From Muribaculaceae bacterium (GTDB lineage: Bacteria; Bacteroidota; Bacteroidia; Bacteroidales; Muribaculaceae), in contig VSPN01000005.1 in the NCBI GenBank assembly GCA_009775355.1, forward strand, positions 10,093 through 74,092: a stretch of DNA of 64,000 nt, written 5' to 3'. Of this stretch, positions 62,710 to 64,000 are shown piece after piece. Every line of letters starts with the position of its first letter. Position 1 is the first letter of the stretch. The notes below the pieces were generated by a model. The model made no database searches. It was not told the origin of the DNA and saw nothing but the letters and a program-made list of their open reading frames with translations. The position numbers and the translations under genes were made by a program.

Positions 62710-63237
62710 GTGAAGATGAATCTGAAAAACCTGATATTTATACTGGCTGCGGCCGGAGGCATCTTGTCTCCGGCTTCGGCTCAGTCTGTTTCCGGAGACA
62801 AGGAGTCCGGCCGGGCTGCAAATCCGGTGGAACGCATAATGGAGGAGTCGGAGGGCAATGTGGTGATCGACATACCTGCCGATATTCTCGAACGTATTCT
62901 CAAGGAGGACCAGCAGTCGCAGAGAAACGGAAACGCGGCACTGCGTCCCGGCATCAACAAGATGTCTGGATTCCGGGTTCAGGTTTTCAGTGACGGCCAT
63001 AACCAGCATTCGCTTGAGTCGAGGGCAAAGGCCAGAGGCAGCGCGATAGTGGCCAGATTTCCCAAATACAGAGGGCAGGTCTATTCCTTCTCAAGTTCTC
63101 CCAACTGGTATACCCGTATCGGCAATTTCCGCACATCCGAGGAGGCTTCGGCTGCAATGGCCGAACTCAAGAGGGCGTTTCCGCAGTTTGCCGCAGAAAT
63201 GCGTGTGGTCAGAAGTCAGATCGTAGTAATCAAATGA
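62710..63237 (+). CDS. Exported SPOR domain protein
   Basis: 175 residues from a GTG at 62710 (the ATG two codons on is equally possible). Signal peptide ends SPASAQ. A linker precedes a SPOR domain at about 78-172 (FRVQVFSDGHNQHSLESRAK, YRGQVYSFSSSPNWYTRIGNF, EASAAMAELKRAFPQ), the fold that binds denuded glycan strands at the septum. Short and without a membrane anchor other than the signal. It lies 6 bp after tpiA. Confidence 0.87.
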   Translation: MKMNLKNLIFILAAAGGILSPASAQSVSGDKESGRAANPVERIMEESEGNVVIDIPADILERILKEDQQSQRNGNAALRPGINKMSGFRVQVFSDGHNQHSLESRAKARGSAIVARFPKYRGQVYSFSSSPNWYTRIGNFRTSEEASAAMAELKRAFPQFAAEMRVVRSQIVVIK

Positions 63238-63241
63238 AGTG

Positions 63242-63832
63242 ATGGCAGAAGTCAGCAGACATGATCCCCGGCTTGTCGGGGAAATAGCCTCTCATTATGA
63301 GGCGATATTGCGTCTTGTGGGCGAGGACCCGCAGCGCGAGGGGCTCCTGAAGACCCCGGTCAGGGCGGCAAAGGCGTTGCTCGACATCACGTCGGGTTAT
63401 CGGCATGACCCGCTCGCCATAGCGCGGCAGGCTGTTTTCGAACATGCTGGATCGCGGATGGTCATCGTCCGCGACATAGAGTTCTACAGCATGTGCGAAC
63501 ACCACATACTCCCCTTTTTCGGAAAGGTGTCGGTGGGCTACATACCCGACGGCAAAATGATCGGACTCTCGAAACTTGCCCGTATTGTCGATAATTTCGC
63601 AAGACGTCTGCAGGTTCAGGAGCGTCTCACCGCACAGGTGTGTGCTTTGCTGTCGGAGGCAATGCCTACAAAAGGAGTCATTGTCAGCTGCACGGCAGAG
63701 CATCTGTGCATGAAGATGCGCGGAGTGGAGAAACAGGACTCCGCCACCACCACTTATGACTACAACGGTCTTTTCGAGACAGACGCCTCGCTGAGGATGG
63801 AATTTCTCAACCTTGTCTCCTCTCCCCGCTGA
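63242..63832 (+). CDS. folE: GTP cyclohydrolase I
   Basis: First enzyme of folate/tetrahydrobiopterin synthesis, GTP to dihydroneopterin triphosphate. 196 residues from the ATG at 63242. Zinc ligands Cys85 and His88 in YSMCEHHILPF, and Cys156 in AEHLCMKMRGV; GLSKLARIVDNFARRLQVQE is the conserved centre. It starts 4 bp after the SPOR gene, so it belongs to the tpiA operon. Confidence 0.96.
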   Translation: MAEVSRHDPRLVGEIASHYEAILRLVGEDPQREGLLKTPVRAAKALLDITSGYRHDPLAIARQAVFEHAGSRMVIVRDIEFYSMCEHHILPFFGKVSVGYIPDGKMIGLSKLARIVDNFARRLQVQERLTAQVCALLSEAMPTKGVIVSCTAEHLCMKMRGVEKQDSATTTYDYNGLFETDASLRMEFLNLVSSPR

Positions 63833-63861
63833 CTGCAACAAGCCAGACATACTCCATGATA

Positions 63862-63898
63862 GAAGAAAGCCGCGCCCTGTCAGGGCGCGGCTTTCTTC
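63862..63898 (+). terminator. Terminator of the tpiA-SPOR-folE operon
   Basis: An 18-bp perfect stem: GAAGAAAGCCGCGCCCTG (63862-63879) with its complement at 63881-63898 around a single T. The descending side ends CTTTCTTC, only moderately T-rich. Confidence 0.8.
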
Positions 63899-64000
63899 TC
63901 AAATCAACCCCGGCCTGGTTCAGAGTATCCGTCCGAAAAAAGCCGACTTGATTATAGATTTACAAGTCAGCATTAGCTTTTGTAGTTGCAGGGTAAGAGT
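63899..64000. other. Right edge, no gene supported
   Basis: About 100 bp without a supportable frame. Nothing definite can be said of what lies beyond. Confidence 0.5.

Noticed and set aside
1..64000. CRISPR array or rRNA operon
   Set aside because: No regularly spaced repeats and no rRNA sequence were seen.

Overview
The window looks like chromosomal DNA from a gut Bacteroidales, most likely family Muribaculaceae (family level is inference). Many promoters follow the Bacteroidetes pattern TTTG-N19-21-TAnnTTTG. The gene content includes Bacteroidetes-restricted families (DUF4290, DUF4296, DUF3332, fused FeoA-FeoB), and the lipoproteins and outer-membrane proteins have signal peptides typical of the phylum. 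Most of it is moderately GC-rich housekeeping DNA, interrupted by two visibly AT-richer accessory stretches (about 10.9-16.2 kb and 32.3-34 kb).

Layout. 0-7.8 kb (+): a cation diffusion facilitator, then a tight run of ddl, ileS, lspA, a DUF4296 lipoprotein and a small protein, ending in terminators shared with the convergent glnS. 7.8-10.8 kb: glnS, a 50-residue protein and an ECF-type sigma factor. 10.9-16.1 kb (-): a decayed ribosomal-peptide (RiPP) locus. 16.3-24.2 kb (-): prmA, a membrane/stress cluster (holin-X-like, two YtxH proteins, DUF3332), and the repair operon recJ-recQ-umuC. 24.4-27.2 kb (+): an alpha/beta hydrolase, a membrane-tethered MurF-like ligase and tRNA-Ala(GGC). 27.5-30.6 kb (-): catalase, a lipoprotein and a lysozyme. 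31-35.2 kb (+): a GNAT protein, an AT-rich desert with a palindromic operator, an HTH protein and an esterase. 35.2-37.2 kb (-): rarA and a HAD hydrolase. 37.3-45.9 kb (+): COG2509 flavoprotein, tsaB, DUF4290, murA, rimM, a small acidic protein, an OmpA protein, an acyltransferase, a MITE-like element and an envelope protein. 46-61.7 kb (-): TPR protein, gyrA, clpC, feoAB, an S9 peptidase, a YgiQ radical SAM protein and uvrB. 61.9-63.9 kb (+): tpiA, a SPOR protein and folE.

Most notable is the RiPP locus on the minus strand. An intact 67-residue precursor has a Gly-Gly leader and three CxC motifs. It sits between a radical SAM/SPASM maturase and an intact 704-residue outer-membrane barrel. 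The maturase is broken by an in-frame UGA and by an 11-bp tandem duplication; removing the 11 bp restores exactly 400 codons. Downstream are remains of a C39-peptidase ABC exporter. Its Cys, His and Asp motifs are still readable across one stop and two frameshifts, but the membrane domain and almost all of the ATPase are gone. A short HlyD-like membrane protein follows. The arrangement reads as a complete peptide production and export system that has lost maturation and export while keeping precursor and barrel.

Other points of interest: a 28-bp perfect palindrome over the promoter of the HTH gene; a 188-bp nested inverted-repeat element; a 36-bp perfect palindrome near katA; MurA with Asp in place of the fosfomycin-target Cys; GyrA with Leu at the E. 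coli Asp87 position; and a probable leaderless uvrB transcript. No CRISPR array, rRNA, transposase or prophage was seen.
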